A program made the translations under genes and the position numbers. DNA of 64,000 bases, from positions 1,550,001 to 1,614,000 of the forward strand of contig NZ_JAWQJT010000001.1 in the NCBI RefSeq assembly GCF_033441515.1, in the 5' to 3' direction. The notes under the pieces are model-generated. The model saw only the letters and a list, made by a program, of their open reading frames with translations, did no database searches and was not told the DNA's origin. This document shows, one piece after another, positions 34,059-44,396 of the stretch (its first letter is position 1; each line of letters begins with the position of its first letter). The DNA is from Amycolatopsis solani. GTDB lineage: Bacteria; Actinomycetota; Actinomycetes; Mycobacteriales; Pseudonocardiaceae.

Positions 34059-35628
34059 TCTGGCGGCCCCGGATCAGGTCCGCGGCCTTCTCCGCGACCA
34101 TGACGGTCGGCGCGTTCGTGTTGCCCCGCGGCACCACGGGCATCACGGACGCGTCGACCACGCGCAGGCCTTCGACGCCGTTCACGCGCAGCTGCGGGTC
34201 GACCACCGACCCGATCGAGCAGGTCCCGACCGGGTGGTAGAGCGTCTGCGTGTTCTCGCGGATGTGGTCGGCCAGCTCGGAATCGGTCAGGTCGTGCCGC
34301 GCGGGCAGGAACGGCTGGTCGAGGAACCGCTTGAGCGGTCCCGACTTCCCGATGTCGATCAGCGCCCGCAGCCCGGCGATCATCGTCTCCATGTCCTTCG
34401 GCTCCGCGTAGTACGCCGGGTCGATTTCCGGCTTCCACAACGGGTTCGCCGACTTCAGCCGCAGCCGGCCGCGGCTCGCGACGTCCACCAGCGTCGCCGC
34501 CGACGTGAAGCCGGGGACCGTCGGTTCGCGCATGCCGTTGTCGTAGAACAACGTCGGCGCCACGTGGATCTGCATGTCCGGCGCGGGCAGGCCGTCCGTG
34601 GTCGGGAAGAACGCGCCCGCCTCGCCGATGTTGGACGCCAGCGGCCCGCGCTTGGTCAGCTGGTAGCGGACGAGACCGCGCGGGGTGGCCGCGTCGACCA
34701 GGTCGGTCGTGCCGCGCGTGGACCAGATGATCCCGCAGGCGGGGTGGTCGTGCAGGTTCTCGCCGACGCCGGGCAGCGCGGCGACGACGTCGATGCCGTG
34801 TTCGCGCAGGTGCTCGGCCGGCCCGACGCCGGAGACCATCAGCAGCTGCGGCGAGTTGACCGCGCCGCCGCTCAGGATCACCTCGGTGGACGCGTGCGCG
34901 GTGCGCTCCACGCCGTTGTCCAAATAGGACACGCCGATCGCGCGGGTGCCTTCGAAGACGATCCGGGTCGCGGGCGAGGACGTCTTCACGGTGAGGTTCG
35001 GCCGCTCGAGCGCGGGGCGCAGGTAGGCGTCCGCGGTGGACCAGCGACGGCCCTTCTTGCAGGTCACCTGGTAGACGCCGGCGCCTTCCTGGCTCTCGCC
35101 GTTGAAGTCGTCGGTGCGCTTGAGGCCCCACGCGACGGCGGAGTCGACCCAGGCGCTCGACAGCTCGTGGGTGAACCGCCGGTCCTCGACGTGCAGCGGG
35201 CCGTCGGTGCCGTGCAGCGGCCCGCCGAGCCGCTGGTTGCCCTCGGCGCGCTTGAAGTACGGCAGGACGTCGTCCCAGCCCCAGCCCTCGGCGCCGTGCG
35301 AATCGCGCCAACCGTCGTAGTCGGCGCGGTTGCCGCGGATGTAGATCATCGCGTTGATCGACGAGCAGCCGCCGAGCACCTTCCCGCGCGGCCAGTAGGC
35401 CGTCTTGCCGGTGTGCTTCTGCTCGACGGTCTCGTAGTTCCAGTCCCACTTGGTCTTGAACAGCGACGCGAACGCGGCGGGGATGTGGATCTCGTCGGCG
35501 GTGTCCTCGCCGCCCGCTTCGAGCAGCAGGACCTGCGCCGACGGGTCTTCGGTCAGGCGGTTGGCGAGCACGCAGCCCGCGCTGCCGGCGCCGACGATGA
35601 CGTAGTCGAAGGACTCCTGGACGGCCAC
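34051..35628 (-). CDS. GMC-family FAD oxidoreductase (choline/alcohol dehydrogenase-like)
   Basis: A 525-residue flavoprotein. The FAD dinucleotide motif is VIVGAGSAGCVLANRL, the GMC signature 1 region is GKVLGGCSSINAMIYIRGN, signature 2 is SGGAVNSPQLLMVSGVGP, and the catalytic His is H465 in YHPVGTC. Family members oxidise primary alcohols such as choline. Position opposite an aldehyde dehydrogenase gene is suggestive of alcohol-to-acid oxidation, but the two genes face each other and are not one operon. The C-terminal Ser codon and the stop come from the repeat. Confidence 0.9.
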   Translation of the reverse strand: MAVQESFDYVIVGAGSAGCVLANRLTEDPSAQVLLLEAGGEDTADEIHIPAAFASLFKTKWDWNYETVEQKHTGKTAYWPRGKVLGGCSSINAMIYIRGNRADYDGWRDSHGAEGWGWDDVLPYFKRAEGNQRLGGPLHGTDGPLHVEDRRFTHELSSAWVDSAVAWGLKRTDDFNGESQEGAGVYQVTCKKGRRWSTADAYLRPALERPNLTVKTSSPATRIVFEGTRAIGVSYLDNGVERTAHASTEVILSGGAVNSPQLLMVSGVGPAEHLREHGIDVVAALPGVGENLHDHPACGIIWSTRGTTDLVDAATPRGLVRYQLTKRGPLASNIGEAGAFFPTTDGLPAPDMQIHVAPTLFYDNGMREPTVPGFTSAATLVDVASRGRLRLKSANPLWKPEIDPAYYAEPKDMETMIAGLRALIDIGKSGPLKRFLDQPFLPARHDLTDSELADHIRENTQTLYHPVGTCSIGSVVDPQLRVNGVEGLRVVDASVMPVVPRGNTNAPTVMVAEKAADLIRGRQTS

Positions 35629-35795
35629 GGTGCCTCCTGTTGGCGAGATGTCAACGACTCATCATGGCGCAGCGCCGCGCCCTGGGCCAGTCTAGGTTTT
35701 CCGGTGGCCCTCGCCACCTGGGCGCGAGGGTGGCGATCGGGGTCAACTATGCTGGCCCGGTACCCACGACCTGCGTGAATAAGGAGCAGCCTGCC

Positions 35796-36035
35796 GTGGC
35801 CCGAGTCGTCGTCGACGTCATGCCGAAGCCCGAAATCCTCGACCCGCAGGGACAGGCCGCGCTCGGCGCCGCCGGCCGCCTCGGCTTCACCGGGATCAAG
35901 GAGATCCGCCAGGGCAAGCACTTCGAGATCGAGGTCGACGACACGGTCGACGACGCCACGCTGGAGAAGATCGCCGAAGGCTTCCTCGCGAACCCGGTGA
36001 TCGAGCAGTGGACCATCAAGCGGGTGGAGGCGTGA
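35796..36035 (+). CDS. purS: Phosphoribosylformylglycinamidine synthase subunit PurS
   Basis: A 79-residue small subunit that docks PurQ to PurL. It starts at GTG with AAGGAG 9 nt upstream and a TATGCT -10-like box at 35748-35753. The sequence [20 protein letters not shown] and the core [15 protein letters not shown] are typical. The stop overlaps the purQ GTG (GTGA), giving coupled translation. The matching purL gene is 5 kb downstream, separated by the ABC exporter genes. Confidence 0.95.
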   Translation: MARVVVDVMPKPEILDPQGQAALGAAGRLGFTGIKEIRQGKHFEIEVDDTVDDATLEKIAEGFLANPVIEQWTIKRVEA

Positions 36036-36709
36036 GCGCCCGCATCGGCGTCATCACCTTCCCGGGCACCCTGGACGACGGCGACGCGGCCCGCGCGGTC
36101 CGCTACGCCGGCGGCGAGGCGGTCCCGCTCTGGCACGCGGACGAGAACCTCCACGACGTCGACGCGGTCGTCGTCCCGGGCGGCTTCTCGTACGGCGACT
36201 ACCTGCGCGCGGGCGTGATCGCCCGCTTCGCCCCGGTGATGACCCCGGTCATCGAGGCGGCCCGCGGCGGCATGCCGGTCCTCGGCATCTGCAACGGCTT
36301 CCAGATCCTGTGCGAGGCGGGCCTCCTGCCGGGCGCGATGATCCGCAACCAGGGCCTCCACTTCATCTGCCGCGACCAGTGGCTCCGGGTGGAGAACACC
36401 TCGACGGCGTGGACGACGCGCTACGACGAGGGCGCCGAGATCCTCATCCCGATGAAGAACATCGACGGCTGCTATGTGGCCGAGCAGTCCACTTTGGACG
36501 AGCTCGAGGCCGAGGGCCGCGTGGTGTTCCGCTACGTCGGCGGCAACCCGAACGGCTCCCGCAACGACATCGCGGGCATCCGCAGCGAGAACGGCCGCGT
36601 CGTCGGCCTGATGCCGCACCCGGAGCACGCGATCGACGCGCTGACCGGCCCGTCGGACGACGGCCTTGGCATGTTCTTCAGCGCGGTGGACGCGCTGGTC
36701 AAGGCCTGA
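36032..36709 (+). CDS. purQ: Phosphoribosylformylglycinamidine synthase subunit PurQ (glutaminase)
   Basis: A 225-residue class I glutamine amidotransferase that supplies ammonia to PurL. The nucleophile is C87 in GICNGFQ; the His-Glu pair lies in LMPHPEHA near residue 200. [14 protein letters not shown] binds the glutamine. The start is the GTG that overlaps purS. A perfect 26-nt palindrome ends the transcript 7 nt after the stop. Confidence 0.96.
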   Translation: MSARIGVITFPGTLDDGDAARAVRYAGGEAVPLWHADENLHDVDAVVVPGGFSYGDYLRAGVIARFAPVMTPVIEAARGGMPVLGICNGFQILCEAGLLPGAMIRNQGLHFICRDQWLRVENTSTAWTTRYDEGAEILIPMKNIDGCYVAEQSTLDELEAEGRVVFRYVGGNPNGSRNDIAGIRSENGRVVGLMPHPEHAIDALTGPSDDGLGMFFSAVDALVKA

Positions 36710-36715
36710 CGAACG

Positions 36716-36741
36716 GGGTGGGCGACGATCGTCGCCCACCC
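36716..36741. terminator. Bidirectional terminator after purQ
   Basis: A perfect 26-nt palindrome (11-bp GC-rich stem, GATC loop) between purQ and the convergent secreted protein gene, which ends at 36747. There is no T-tract, as is common in actinomycetes. Confidence 0.7.
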
Positions 36742-36746
36742 GCTCT

Positions 36747-37199
36747 TCAGTTGCCGATCAGCTTCTCGGCCACGCCGTCGCGGTCCGCGTTGACCGGCCT
36801 GCCGCACCAGTCGGGCCCGCCCTGGCACACCTGGATCTTGAGGCGGTCGAACCCACCGACGAGGTCCGGGTCGCCGATCGTGAAGTGGAACGGCTCGGTC
36901 GTGTCGGCGGGCGTGCTCCGGGTCGTGCTGTCGATCTTCACCGAGCCGGCGTAGGCCTCGAAGTAGACGGTCGTGCCGGACCCTTCGATGTCGGTCATGC
37001 TGCCCTGCACGGTCGCGGTCCGGTTGCCCCAGGCGACACCGCCCAGGGTGCCGCCCAGTGCGCAGGTTGTCGGGCACAGGTCGAAGCTGTCGTTCGGCCA
37101 GGTACCCGCGGCGGCCGGCGTGGCCACCAGCGCCGCCGCGGTGATCGCGATCCCGGCGGCGGCCACCCCGGTTCGCAGGGCTCGGCGTGTCGAAGTCAT
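36747..37199 (-). CDS. Small secreted protein of unknown function
   Basis: 150 residues from the ATG at 37199, with GAGGAG just upstream. A signal peptide spans about 1-35 (RRALRTGVAAAGIAITAAALVA, cut after AAAG). The mature part is about 115 residues, beta-rich with four cysteines (LCPTTC and CQGGPDWC), probably two disulfides. I recognise no family. A DGVAEKLIGN C-terminus closes it. It is likely an exported, folded protein. Confidence 0.75.
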   Translation of the reverse strand: MTSTRRALRTGVAAAGIAITAAALVATPAAAGTWPNDSFDLCPTTCALGGTLGGVAWGNRTATVQGSMTDIEGSGTTVYFEAYAGSVKIDSTTRSTPADTTEPFHFTIGDPDLVGGFDRLKIQVCQGGPDWCGRPVNADRDGVAEKLIGN

Positions 37200-37220
37200 G
37201 CGGCTTCTCCTCGGATCGGG

Positions 37221-37278
37221 CCGGGCGTGCCCCGGCACCGCTGACACGCCCGGACCGCCGCCGCGGTTGAGGCGGCGG
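37221..37278. other. Two hairpins between the ABC exporter operon and the secreted protein gene
   Basis: CCGGGCGTG/CACGCCCGG (37221-37229, 37245-37253) and CCGCCGCC/GGCGGCGG (37255-37262, 37271-37278). The second, nearer the exporter genes, could end their transcript. The first overlaps the likely promoter of the secreted protein and may be an operator. Confidence 0.4.
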
Positions 37279-37324
37279 CCCTTCAGGTCTTGCTCTGGTC
37301 GTTCGACAGCCTGCGCCACCAGGC

Positions 37325-37387
37325 TCAACCGGCCGGCCGCGCGGATTGCACCCCGCTCAGGAACTCTTCCCGCTCCGCCGCGGTCAT
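37325..37387 (-). CDS. Possible 20-residue ORF, fragment-like
   Basis: ATG at 37387 has GAGGAG 6-8 nt upstream and lies 13 nt after the ABC gene stop, then TGA at 37325. The product MTAAEREEFLSGVQSARPAG resembles the first residues of pyridoxamine-phosphate-oxidase-type flavoproteins, which begin in the same way, but the rest is missing. It may be the stub of a deleted gene or a chance ORF that kept its ribosome site. Real translation is unproven. Confidence 0.35.
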   Translation of the reverse strand: MTAAEREEFLSGVQSARPAG

Positions 37388-37400
37388 CACGAACTCCTCG

Positions 37401-39146
37401 CTAAGAAGCCGCCGCCACCAGGCGCGCGTACGGGCCGCCTGCCTCCAGCAGGGCCGAGTGCGGGCCCAGCTCCGTGATGCGGCCGTTCTCGACGACCGCG
37501 ACCCGGTCGGCCGCCGCGGCCGTGTGCAGGCGGTGGGCGATCGCGATCACCGTGCGCCCCGACAGCACGCTGTTCAGCGACCGCTCCAGGTCCCGCGCCG
37601 AGCCCGTGTCCAGCAGCGACGTCGCCTCGTCGAGCACCAGCGTGTGCGGGTCGGCCAGCACCACCCGGGCCAGCGCCAGCTGCTGCGCGATCGCCGCCGG
37701 CACCGGGTGCTCGCCGGACCCCAGCTTCGTGTCCAGCCCGGACGGCAGCGCCGCGACCCAGTCCGACGCGCCCGCCGAGGCCAGCGCGGCCAGCAGCTCG
37801 TCGTCCGTCCAGTCGCCACCCGAGCGGCGGGCCGGCAGCGCCAGGTTCTGCCGCAGCGTCCCGGAGAACACGTGGTGTTCCTGGGTCAGCAGCAGCACCT
37901 CGCCGCGCAGGACGTCGTCGGCCAGTTCCGAGACGTCCTGGCCGCCGATCCGCACCGAGCCCGACGACGGCGCCGCGATGCCCGCCAGCAGCCTGCCGAG
38001 TGTCGACTTGCCCGCGCCGGACGGCCCGACGATCGCCAGCCGCTCGCCGCGCGGAACCCGCAGGTCGATGCCGTGCAGCACCTCGCGGTCGGCGGTGTAG
38101 GCGAACCGGACGTCGTGCACGTCGATGTCGCGGCCGCTCGGCACGTCCGTCACCTTCGGCGTGTCCTCGGCGGCCACCGAGTGGACACCGCGGATCCGGC
38201 GTGCCGCGGCCGCCGCGACCTGCAGGTCCTCCAGCCAGAACAGCGCCTCGTTCAGCGGCGCCGCCATCGCCTGCATGTACAGCAGCATCGTGGTGATCTC
38301 GCCGAGCCCGGCCCAGCCCCGGGTGTAGGCGAGCAGCCCGAGCGGCAGCATGACCGCCAGCGGGACGACGTAGCTGATCTCCAGCGACGGCAGCCAGCGC
38401 AGCTGCAGCGCCCGCATCCGGCGCTCGCCGTAGATGCTGCGCTCCAGCGCGTCGTTCGCCGCGCCGACCCGCCGGTCGGTCAGCCCGAGCGCCTCGACCG
38501 TGCGCGCGCCCTCCGCCGTCTCGTGCACGCTCGTGGTCAGGTCCGCCCAGCGGTCCAGCATCCACTGCATGACGGCCGGGATCCGCCGCTGGTACCAGAC
38601 GTTGACCGGCACCAGCAGCGGCACCGCGACCAGCAGGCCCAGCGCCAGCAGCGGCGACGTCACGACCATGGCGACGACGGTGAACACCACGGTCACCGCC
38701 GCGACCAGGATCTCCGGCGCCGCGAACCGCGCCGCGTGGTCGATCCGGCCGAGGTCGGTGGTGGCGCGGCTGAGCAGGTCGCCGGTGCCCGCCGCTTCGA
38801 CGGTGCCGAGCGGCAGCCGCAGCGCCGTCTCGACGAAGTCCTCGCGCGTGTTGGCCAGCACCAGCTCGCCGAACACCGCCCCGCGCAGCCGCGCGATCTT
38901 CCGCGCCAGCGCCTGCAGCACCAGGATCGCGACGAACACCGCCGCCAGGACGTCGACGTGCCCGGTGGTGGTGCCGGCCGCGACGTCGTCGACGAGCGCG
39001 CCGAGCAGCTGCGGCCCGGCCAGCCCGATCAGGGTGGCCACCGCCAGCGAGCCCAGCAGCAGGCCGAACTCGCGTTTGTGGATCGCCGCCGTTTTCAGCG
39101 CCCAGCGGCGGACGTCCCGCCGGGACGCCGTGGGTAGCCGCTTCAC
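37401..39146 (-). CDS. ABC exporter subunit, catalytic half (degenerate signature motif)
   Basis: A 581-residue fused membrane-ATPase half-transporter from a GTG that overlaps the stop of its partner. Six transmembrane helices span about 20-315. In the ATPase domain, Walker A is GPSGAGKST (374-382), Walker B is TLVLDEATS with E507 and the H-loop is H538. The LSGGQ signature is replaced by PVPAA (481-485) in [16 protein letters not shown]. It can therefore bind ATP and supply the catalytic Glu but needs a signature from the partner. The upstream subunit has the opposite defects, so together they would form one canonical ATP site. Confidence 0.92.
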   Translation of the reverse strand: MKRLPTASRRDVRRWALKTAAIHKREFGLLLGSLAVATLIGLAGPQLLGALVDDVAAGTTTGHVDVLAAVFVAILVLQALARKIARLRGAVFGELVLANTREDFVETALRLPLGTVEAAGTGDLLSRATTDLGRIDHAARFAAPEILVAAVTVVFTVVAMVVTSPLLALGLLVAVPLLVPVNVWYQRRIPAVMQWMLDRWADLTTSVHETAEGARTVEALGLTDRRVGAANDALERSIYGERRMRALQLRWLPSLEISYVVPLAVMLPLGLLAYTRGWAGLGEITTMLLYMQAMAAPLNEALFWLEDLQVAAAAARRIRGVHSVAAEDTPKVTDVPSGRDIDVHDVRFAYTADREVLHGIDLRVPRGERLAIVGPSGAGKSTLGRLLAGIAAPSSGSVRIGGQDVSELADDVLRGEVLLLTQEHHVFSGTLRQNLALPARRSGGDWTDDELLAALASAGASDWVAALPSGLDTKLGSGEHPVPAAIAQQLALARVVLADPHTLVLDEATSLLDTGSARDLERSLNSVLSGRTVIAIAHRLHTAAAADRVAVVENGRITELGPHSALLEAGGPYARLVAAAS

Positions 39147-40777
39147 ACCGTCACCCCTTTCGCCGTGAAGACTTCGTCCGCCACATGTGTCCACAAGGGA
39201 CTCTGGCTGAACACCACCGTCGTCTTGCCGCGCCGCAGGGCCGCGACGCGCTCGGTGATGCGGGCCTCCGTGTGCGCGTCGACCGCCGACGTCGGCTCGT
39301 CGAGCACCAGCACGTCGGCGTCGGCCGCCAGCGCGCGGGCCAGGTTCAGCCGCTGGCGCTGACCGCCGGACACCTCGCGCCCGCGCTCGCCGATCACCTC
39401 TTCGACGCCGTCGGGCAGCGCCGCCACGATGTCGTCGGCGTCGGCCGCGAACAGCGCTTCGGTGCTCCCGACGCCGGTCGCGCGCGCCGGCGCCAGCTGC
39501 TCGCGCAGCACGCCGGAGAACCAGATGTCCTGGTTGTGCGCGTAGACGATCCGCCGCCGCAGCTCCGCGAGCGCGACCTGGTCCGCCCGAACGCCGCCGA
39601 CCAGCACCGCTTCGCCGTCGGCCGGGTCGGCGAACCGGGCCAGCCGGTCCGCCACCGCTTCGCCTTCGGCGCCGAAGTCCACGACGGTCAGCCGGCCGGG
39701 CGCGACCCGGACGCCGGACTCGGTGTCGACCAGCTCCAGCGGCCCTTCGGGCAGCGGCACCGGCGTCTCCGGGTCCGCCAGCTTCGGGCGGATCGCCAGC
39801 AGCGCCACGATCTTCCGCGACGCGACCAGCCCGGACGTGATCGAGCCGACCGCCTCCGTCGCGGCCGTGACCGGCCAGATCAGGAACGCGGACACGCCGT
39901 AGAACGCCACCAGCTGCCCGACGTCGATCGAGCCGGCCACGGCCAGCCGCGCGCCGAGCCAGGTGATCACCACGGTGACCAGGCCGGGCAGCGCGATCTC
40001 CGCCGCGGCCAGCCACGCCTCGGCCTTGCCGACCTCGACGCCGGCCCGCCGGACCCGCTGGCTCGTTTCGCGGAAGCGGGCGAAGAACCGCCGCTCACCG
40101 CCGATGCCCCGCAGGATCCGCAGGCCGGACACGATGTCCGCGCCCAGCGCGTTGACGTCCCCGCGTTGCTCACGCTGCTTCGCCTTGCGCTTCTGCAGCG
40201 GCGCGAGGAGCGGGCCGATGCCGAGCACCGCGACCGGCACGCCGACCAGCGCGACCACGCCCAGCAGCGGCGACGTCGAGACCAGCCACACCGCGACCAC
40301 GACGAACGCCAGCAGCGAGCCGACCGCCCGCCCGGTCATCTCGACGGTGTTGCCGATGTGGTTGATGTCGGTGGTGCTGACGGCGACGAGGTTGCCGGTG
40401 GTCGTCTGCTCGCGCAGGCCGGCGCCGACGCGCGTGGTGTGCGCCGACACGGTCCGCTGCGTGGTGCCCGCGCCGTGCAGCCACAGGCCGTAGTTGAGGA
40501 AGTGCAGCCAGGTCCCGAAGACCGTCTGCACCAGGCCGAGGACGGCCGCCGCGAGCGCCCAGCGCCCGACCGCGGCACCGTCGTGCGCGCCGATGGCGCC
40601 GATGCCCTGGCCGACGACCAGCGGCAGCAGCGCACCGGGCAGCGCCCAGACGACACCGATCGCGGCCGCGCCCAGCGCCGTCCCGAGCCGGGCCCGGAAG
40701 ACGGCGAGCAGGAAGCGGCTCGCGGTCGGCCGCGCGGGCAGCCGCAGCGGCGGAAGGGGGTACGTGGCGGAAAGCAC
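39143..40777 (-). CDS. ABC exporter subunit lacking Walker A but keeping the signature motif
   Basis: 544 residues from GTG 40777, chosen because the membrane domain begins just after it. Transmembrane helices lie at about 35-315. The ATPase domain lacks a P-loop: the region [16 protein letters not shown] (365-380) replaces GxxGxGKST. The H-loop His is Ser/Gln (VVFSQS). The signature VSGGQRQR (469-476) and Walker [10 protein letters not shown] are intact. The stop overlaps the partner start (GTGA). The pair would work as a heterodimeric exporter of unknown substrate. It separates purQ from purL. Confidence 0.9.
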   Translation of the reverse strand: MLSATYPLPPLRLPARPTASRFLLAVFRARLGTALGAAAIGVVWALPGALLPLVVGQGIGAIGAHDGAAVGRWALAAAVLGLVQTVFGTWLHFLNYGLWLHGAGTTQRTVSAHTTRVGAGLREQTTTGNLVAVSTTDINHIGNTVEMTGRAVGSLLAFVVVAVWLVSTSPLLGVVALVGVPVAVLGIGPLLAPLQKRKAKQREQRGDVNALGADIVSGLRILRGIGGERRFFARFRETSQRVRRAGVEVGKAEAWLAAAEIALPGLVTVVITWLGARLAVAGSIDVGQLVAFYGVSAFLIWPVTAATEAVGSITSGLVASRKIVALLAIRPKLADPETPVPLPEGPLELVDTESGVRVAPGRLTVVDFGAEGEAVADRLARFADPADGEAVLVGGVRADQVALAELRRRIVYAHNQDIWFSGVLREQLAPARATGVGSTEALFAADADDIVAALPDGVEEVIGERGREVSGGQRQRLNLARALAADADVLVLDEPTSAVDAHTEARITERVAALRRGKTTVVFSQSPLWTHVADEVFTAKGVTV

Positions 40778-40930
40778 GATTCTCGACGTTAAGCCGCCGA
40801 CCAGCGGAAGGCGATCGATTTTCCGCCCCGCGGCGGCCCGAGGTGTCGGGTGGCTCACACCTGCACCGACGGCCCGGGGACGCAACCGGTTTTCGGTGGA
40901 CCACCGTCCGGGGCGCCACCGGGAGCCCCG

Positions 40931-40936
40931 TATCCT
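40931..40936 (+). promoter_or_regulatory. -10 box of a leaderless promoter (purL)
   Basis: TATCCT ends 7 nt before GTG 40944 with no ribosome binding site between, so purL is probably transcribed as leaderless mRNA. The same arrangement is seen at purC. Confidence 0.55.
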
Positions 40937-40943
40937 GGCGGCC

Positions 40944-43250
40944 GTGGCGAACCCTGACACGGACACCGTGACCAGCACCGTTGACACCACCGAGCGCGCC
41001 GGGGCGACCCCGGAGCACACCCAGCCGTATCGGGAACTGGGCCTCGCCGACGACGAGTACGCCCGCATCCGGGAGATCCTCGGCCGCCGGCCCACCGACG
41101 CCGAGCTGGCCATGTACTCGGTGATGTGGAGCGAGCACTGCTCCTACAAGTCCTCGAAGAAGCACCTGCGGTACTTCGGGGAGACCGCCACCGACGAGAT
41201 GAAGGCCAAGATGCTGGCCGGCATCGGCGAAAACGCGGGCGTCGTCGACATCGGCGAGGGCTGGGCGGTCACCTTCAAGGTGGAGAGCCACAACCACCCG
41301 TCCTATGTGGAGCCGTACCAGGGCGCCGCGACCGGCGTCGGCGGCATCGTCCGCGACATCATGGCGATGGGCGCGCGGCCGCTAGCGGTCGCCGACGCGC
41401 TGCGCTTCGGCCCGGCCGACGCCCCCGACACCAAGCGCGTGCTGCCCGGCGTCGTCGCCGGCGTCGGCGGTTACGGCAACTGCCTCGGCCTGCCGAACAT
41501 CGGCGGCGAGCTCGTCTTCGACCCGTCCTACTCGGGCAACCCGCTGGTGAACGCCCTGTGCGTCGGCGCGATGCGCGTCGAAGACCTGCACCTCGCGTTC
41601 GCGTCCGGCACCGGCAACAAGATCATCCTGTTCGGCGCGCGCACCGGCCTCGACGGCATCGGCGGCGTTTCCGTCCTGGCGAGTGACACCTTTTCGGGTG
41701 ATGAATCGTCGGGCGGGCGCAAGAAGCTCCCGAGCGTCCAGGTCGGCGACCCGTTCACCGAGAAGGTGCTCATCGAGTGCTGCCTCGAGCTGTTCGCGCA
41801 GAAGCTGGTCGTCGGCATCCAGGACCTCGGCGGCGCCGGGCTGTCCTGCGCGACGTCCGAGCTGGCCGCGGCCGGCGACGGCGGCATGCAGATCTACCTC
41901 GACCGCGTTCCGTTGCGCGCCACCGGGATGACCCCCGCCGAGGTGCTCTCGAGCGAGTCGCAGGAGCGCATGTGCGCGGTCGTCTCGCCGGAGAACGTCG
42001 AGGCGTTCATGGCGGTCTGCCGCAAGTGGGACGTCATCGCCACCGACATCGGCGAGGTCACCGACGGCGAGCACCTGGTCATCACCTGGCACGACGAGGT
42101 CGTCGTCGACGTCCCGGCGCACACGGTGGCCCACCAGGGCCCGGTGTACGACCGGCCGATCGAGCGTCCGTCCTTTCAGGACGCTCTGATCGCCGACACC
42201 TCGGCGGACCTCCCGCGTCCGTCCACTCCGGACGAACTGCGCGCGGACGTGCTCAAGCTGATCGCCTCGCCCAACCAGGCGTCGAAGGAATGGGTGACCT
42301 CGCAGTACGACCGGTACGTGCGGGGCAACTCCGTGCTCTCGCAGCCGTCGGACTCCGGCATGATCCGGATCGACGAGTCGTCCGGCCGCGGCGTCTCGGT
42401 CGCGACGGACTGCAACAGCAAGTTCGTCTACCTCGACCCGTACCGCGGCGCGCAGCTGGCGCTGGCGGAGGCGTACCGCAACGTGGCGACGGGCGGCGCG
42501 ACCCCGGTCGCGGTGTCCGACTGCCTGAACTTCGGCGCGCCGACCGACCCGGGCGTGATGTGGCAGTTCGAGCAGGCGGTCCACGGCCTCGCGGACGGCT
42601 GCGTCGAGCTCGGCATCCCGGTCACGGGCGGCAACGTGAGCTTCTTCAACCAGACCGGTTCGACGGCGATCCTGCCGACCCCGGTGATCGGCGTCCTCGG
42701 CGTGATCGACGACGTCACCCGCCGCATCCCGACCGGCATCGGCGCGGAAGCCGGCGAAACCCTGCTGCTGCTGGGCGAAACGCACGACGAGCTGGACGGC
42801 TCGGCCTGGGCCCGCGAGCTCCACGGCCACCTCGGCGGCGTGCCCCCGCGCGTCGACCTGGCCCGCGAAAAGCTGCTGGGCGAGATCCTGGTGGCGGGCT
42901 CCCGCGACGGCATGATCTCGGCGGCGCACGACCTGTCCGACGGCGGCCTGATCCAGACCTTGGTCGAGACCGTCCTCATCGGACAGTGCGGCGCCCGGGT
43001 CTTCCTCGACGACGGCCAGGACCCGTTCGTCCAACTGTTCTCCGAGTCGGCCGGCCGCGTGCTGGTTGCGGTCCCGCGCACGGAAGAGCTGCGCTTCACG
43101 GAGATGCTGACCGCGCGCGGGATGCCGTGGCGCAAGACCGGCGTGGTCGACCCGGAGTCGGGCACGCTGGAGCTGCAGGGCATCACGGAGTTCACGCTGG
43201 ACGAGCTGCGCGAGGTCTGGGAAGGCGCCCTCCCGGCGCTGTTCGACTGA
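40944..43250 (+). CDS. purL: Phosphoribosylformylglycinamidine synthase subunit PurL
   Basis: A 768-residue small-type PurL that converts FGAR to FGAM with ammonia from PurQ, linked by PurS. Key stretches: [39 protein letters not shown] with the catalytic His, [13 protein letters not shown] and [11 protein letters not shown]. Length is typical of actinobacterial PurL. The GTG start follows a -10 box directly, so it has its own promoter although purS and purQ lie upstream. A strong hairpin follows the stop. Confidence 0.97.
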   Translation: MANPDTDTVTSTVDTTERAGATPEHTQPYRELGLADDEYARIREILGRRPTDAELAMYSVMWSEHCSYKSSKKHLRYFGETATDEMKAKMLAGIGENAGVVDIGEGWAVTFKVESHNHPSYVEPYQGAATGVGGIVRDIMAMGARPLAVADALRFGPADAPDTKRVLPGVVAGVGGYGNCLGLPNIGGELVFDPSYSGNPLVNALCVGAMRVEDLHLAFASGTGNKIILFGARTGLDGIGGVSVLASDTFSGDESSGGRKKLPSVQVGDPFTEKVLIECCLELFAQKLVVGIQDLGGAGLSCATSELAAAGDGGMQIYLDRVPLRATGMTPAEVLSSESQERMCAVVSPENVEAFMAVCRKWDVIATDIGEVTDGEHLVITWHDEVVVDVPAHTVAHQGPVYDRPIERPSFQDALIADTSADLPRPSTPDELRADVLKLIASPNQASKEWVTSQYDRYVRGNSVLSQPSDSGMIRIDESSGRGVSVATDCNSKFVYLDPYRGAQLALAEAYRNVATGGATPVAVSDCLNFGAPTDPGVMWQFEQAVHGLADGCVELGIPVTGGNVSFFNQTGSTAILPTPVIGVLGVIDDVTRRIPTGIGAEAGETLLLLGETHDELDGSAWARELHGHLGGVPPRVDLAREKLLGEILVAGSRDGMISAAHDLSDGGLIQTLVETVLIGQCGARVFLDDGQDPFVQLFSESAGRVLVAVPRTEELRFTEMLTARGMPWRKTGVVDPESGTLELQGITEFTLDELREVWEGALPALFD

Positions 43251-43256
43251 GCCCCC

Positions 43257-43286
43257 GGAGGGCGCCGGCTCCGGCCGGTGCCCTCC
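43257..43286. terminator. Bidirectional terminator after purL
   Basis: Arms 43257-43269 and 43274-43286 pair over 13 nt with one G-U and a TCCG loop. It lies between purL and the convergent pentapeptide-repeat gene, whose stop is at 43289. Confidence 0.7.
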
Positions 43287-43288
43287 GC

Positions 43289-44392
43289 TCAGCCGCGCTT
43301 GGCGATGATCCGCCGGTCTCCGTCGTGGAGTTCCTCGACGTCCCAAGCGTCGGGCAGCTGCACGTCCTTCTCGGCCCGGACCCGCGTGTTGTACAGCGAT
43401 ACCGACTCCGGCAGCGAAGCGAACCGCAGGTCGGTCTGCCCGGCGAAGGAAGCCCGCCGCAGGTCCAGCGACCCCGTCGCCTGAACTCCGCCGAAGGTCG
43501 CGTCGTTGCCGAACTTCGCGTCCTTGAACGTCGTCTCCCCGGCGAACTTCGTGTTGGTGAACTCGGTCAGCTCGGCGAAGTGCGTCCCACTGAACCAGGC
43601 GTGGCTCTCGAAAACGGCCCCCCGGCACCGGAAGTACCCGATGAGCCGCCCGGCGCCGGTGCCCGCGGCCGTGAAGTACACGCTCCCCGTGAACCGGCAG
43701 CCGCTGAAGTTGGTGCTGCTGTGCAAAGCCGCGTACCGCAGGAGCAGCCCGCCGATGCGGCGCCCGGCGAAATCGAGGTATTCGACGACCGCGCCGGTCA
43801 GGTCGAGGTAGTAATCCGGTGCGTCCGGCGAGGCGGCGGCCGGAAGCAGATCCTTGACCAGGCGCTGTGCGGTGAGACGCACCTGGAGTTCTTGCTCCTG
43901 CTCGGGTGTGCCCCGGGTGCCGTCGCGTTCCTTGCGGTCCAGTTCCCCGTCGTACCGCGGGTGCTCGAACGGCCGCCGCAGGTAGGAGCACAGGACGTCC
44001 AGCACCGTCTGCGTGTACTCCGGACGGCTCCGCGCCAGCCCCGCCAGCGCGTGCAGCGCGCCGACCCGTACCTGGTCGGCGGCGTGGCCGAGCAGCTCGA
44101 CCGCCTTCGCGAACCGCTCGTCCGCCACCCGCTCGCGGTCCTGTTCCGCGCGCTGCGCCTCGAGTTCGTGCCGCCGGCGCTCGATGTCCTGGCGGCCTTC
44201 CTCGACCCGGCGGCGCCGGTCGTTGAGCCACAGCGCGTACAGCGCCACGATCGCGCCGCCGGCGAGGCCGCCCGTCTTCAGCGCGTCACTGCGGCTGGTG
44301 GCGGGGTCGGTCAGCAACCAGCCGCCGACCCCGAGCAGCAGCACCAGCGACGCGAAGAACGTCCACGCCAGCGGCGATCGCCACAGCTTCAC
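43289..44392 (-). CDS. Membrane-anchored pentapeptide-repeat protein
   Basis: 367 residues. Two N-terminal helices (about 10-28 and 40-57) anchor it, followed by a charged coiled-coil (about 58-95, RRRVEEGRQDIERRRHELEA) and an Armadillo-like helical piece. From about 205 to 345 comes a run of irregular pentapeptide repeats (NFSGCRFTG, AVFESHAWFSG, TEFTNTKFAGETTFKDAKFG) that should form a right-handed beta-helix. Proteins of this design are common in actinomycetes and unassigned. It lies 4 nt downstream of the PQ-rich gene and is probably co-transcribed with it. Confidence 0.82.
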   Translation of the reverse strand: MKLWRSPLAWTFFASLVLLLGVGGWLLTDPATSRSDALKTGGLAGGAIVALYALWLNDRRRRVEEGRQDIERRRHELEAQRAEQDRERVADERFAKAVELLGHAADQVRVGALHALAGLARSRPEYTQTVLDVLCSYLRRPFEHPRYDGELDRKERDGTRGTPEQEQELQVRLTAQRLVKDLLPAAASPDAPDYYLDLTGAVVEYLDFAGRRIGGLLLRYAALHSSTNFSGCRFTGSVYFTAAGTGAGRLIGYFRCRGAVFESHAWFSGTHFAELTEFTNTKFAGETTFKDAKFGNDATFGGVQATGSLDLRRASFAGQTDLRFASLPESVSLYNTRVRAEKDVQLPDAWDVEELHDGDRRIIAKRG

Positions 44393-44396
44393 CCGC

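Noticed and set aside
41382..44231. A 949-codon open frame on the minus strand
   Set aside because: It runs antisense through purL and the pentapeptide gene in a frame kept open by high GC; the product is Arg/Ala/Gly-rich with no domain.
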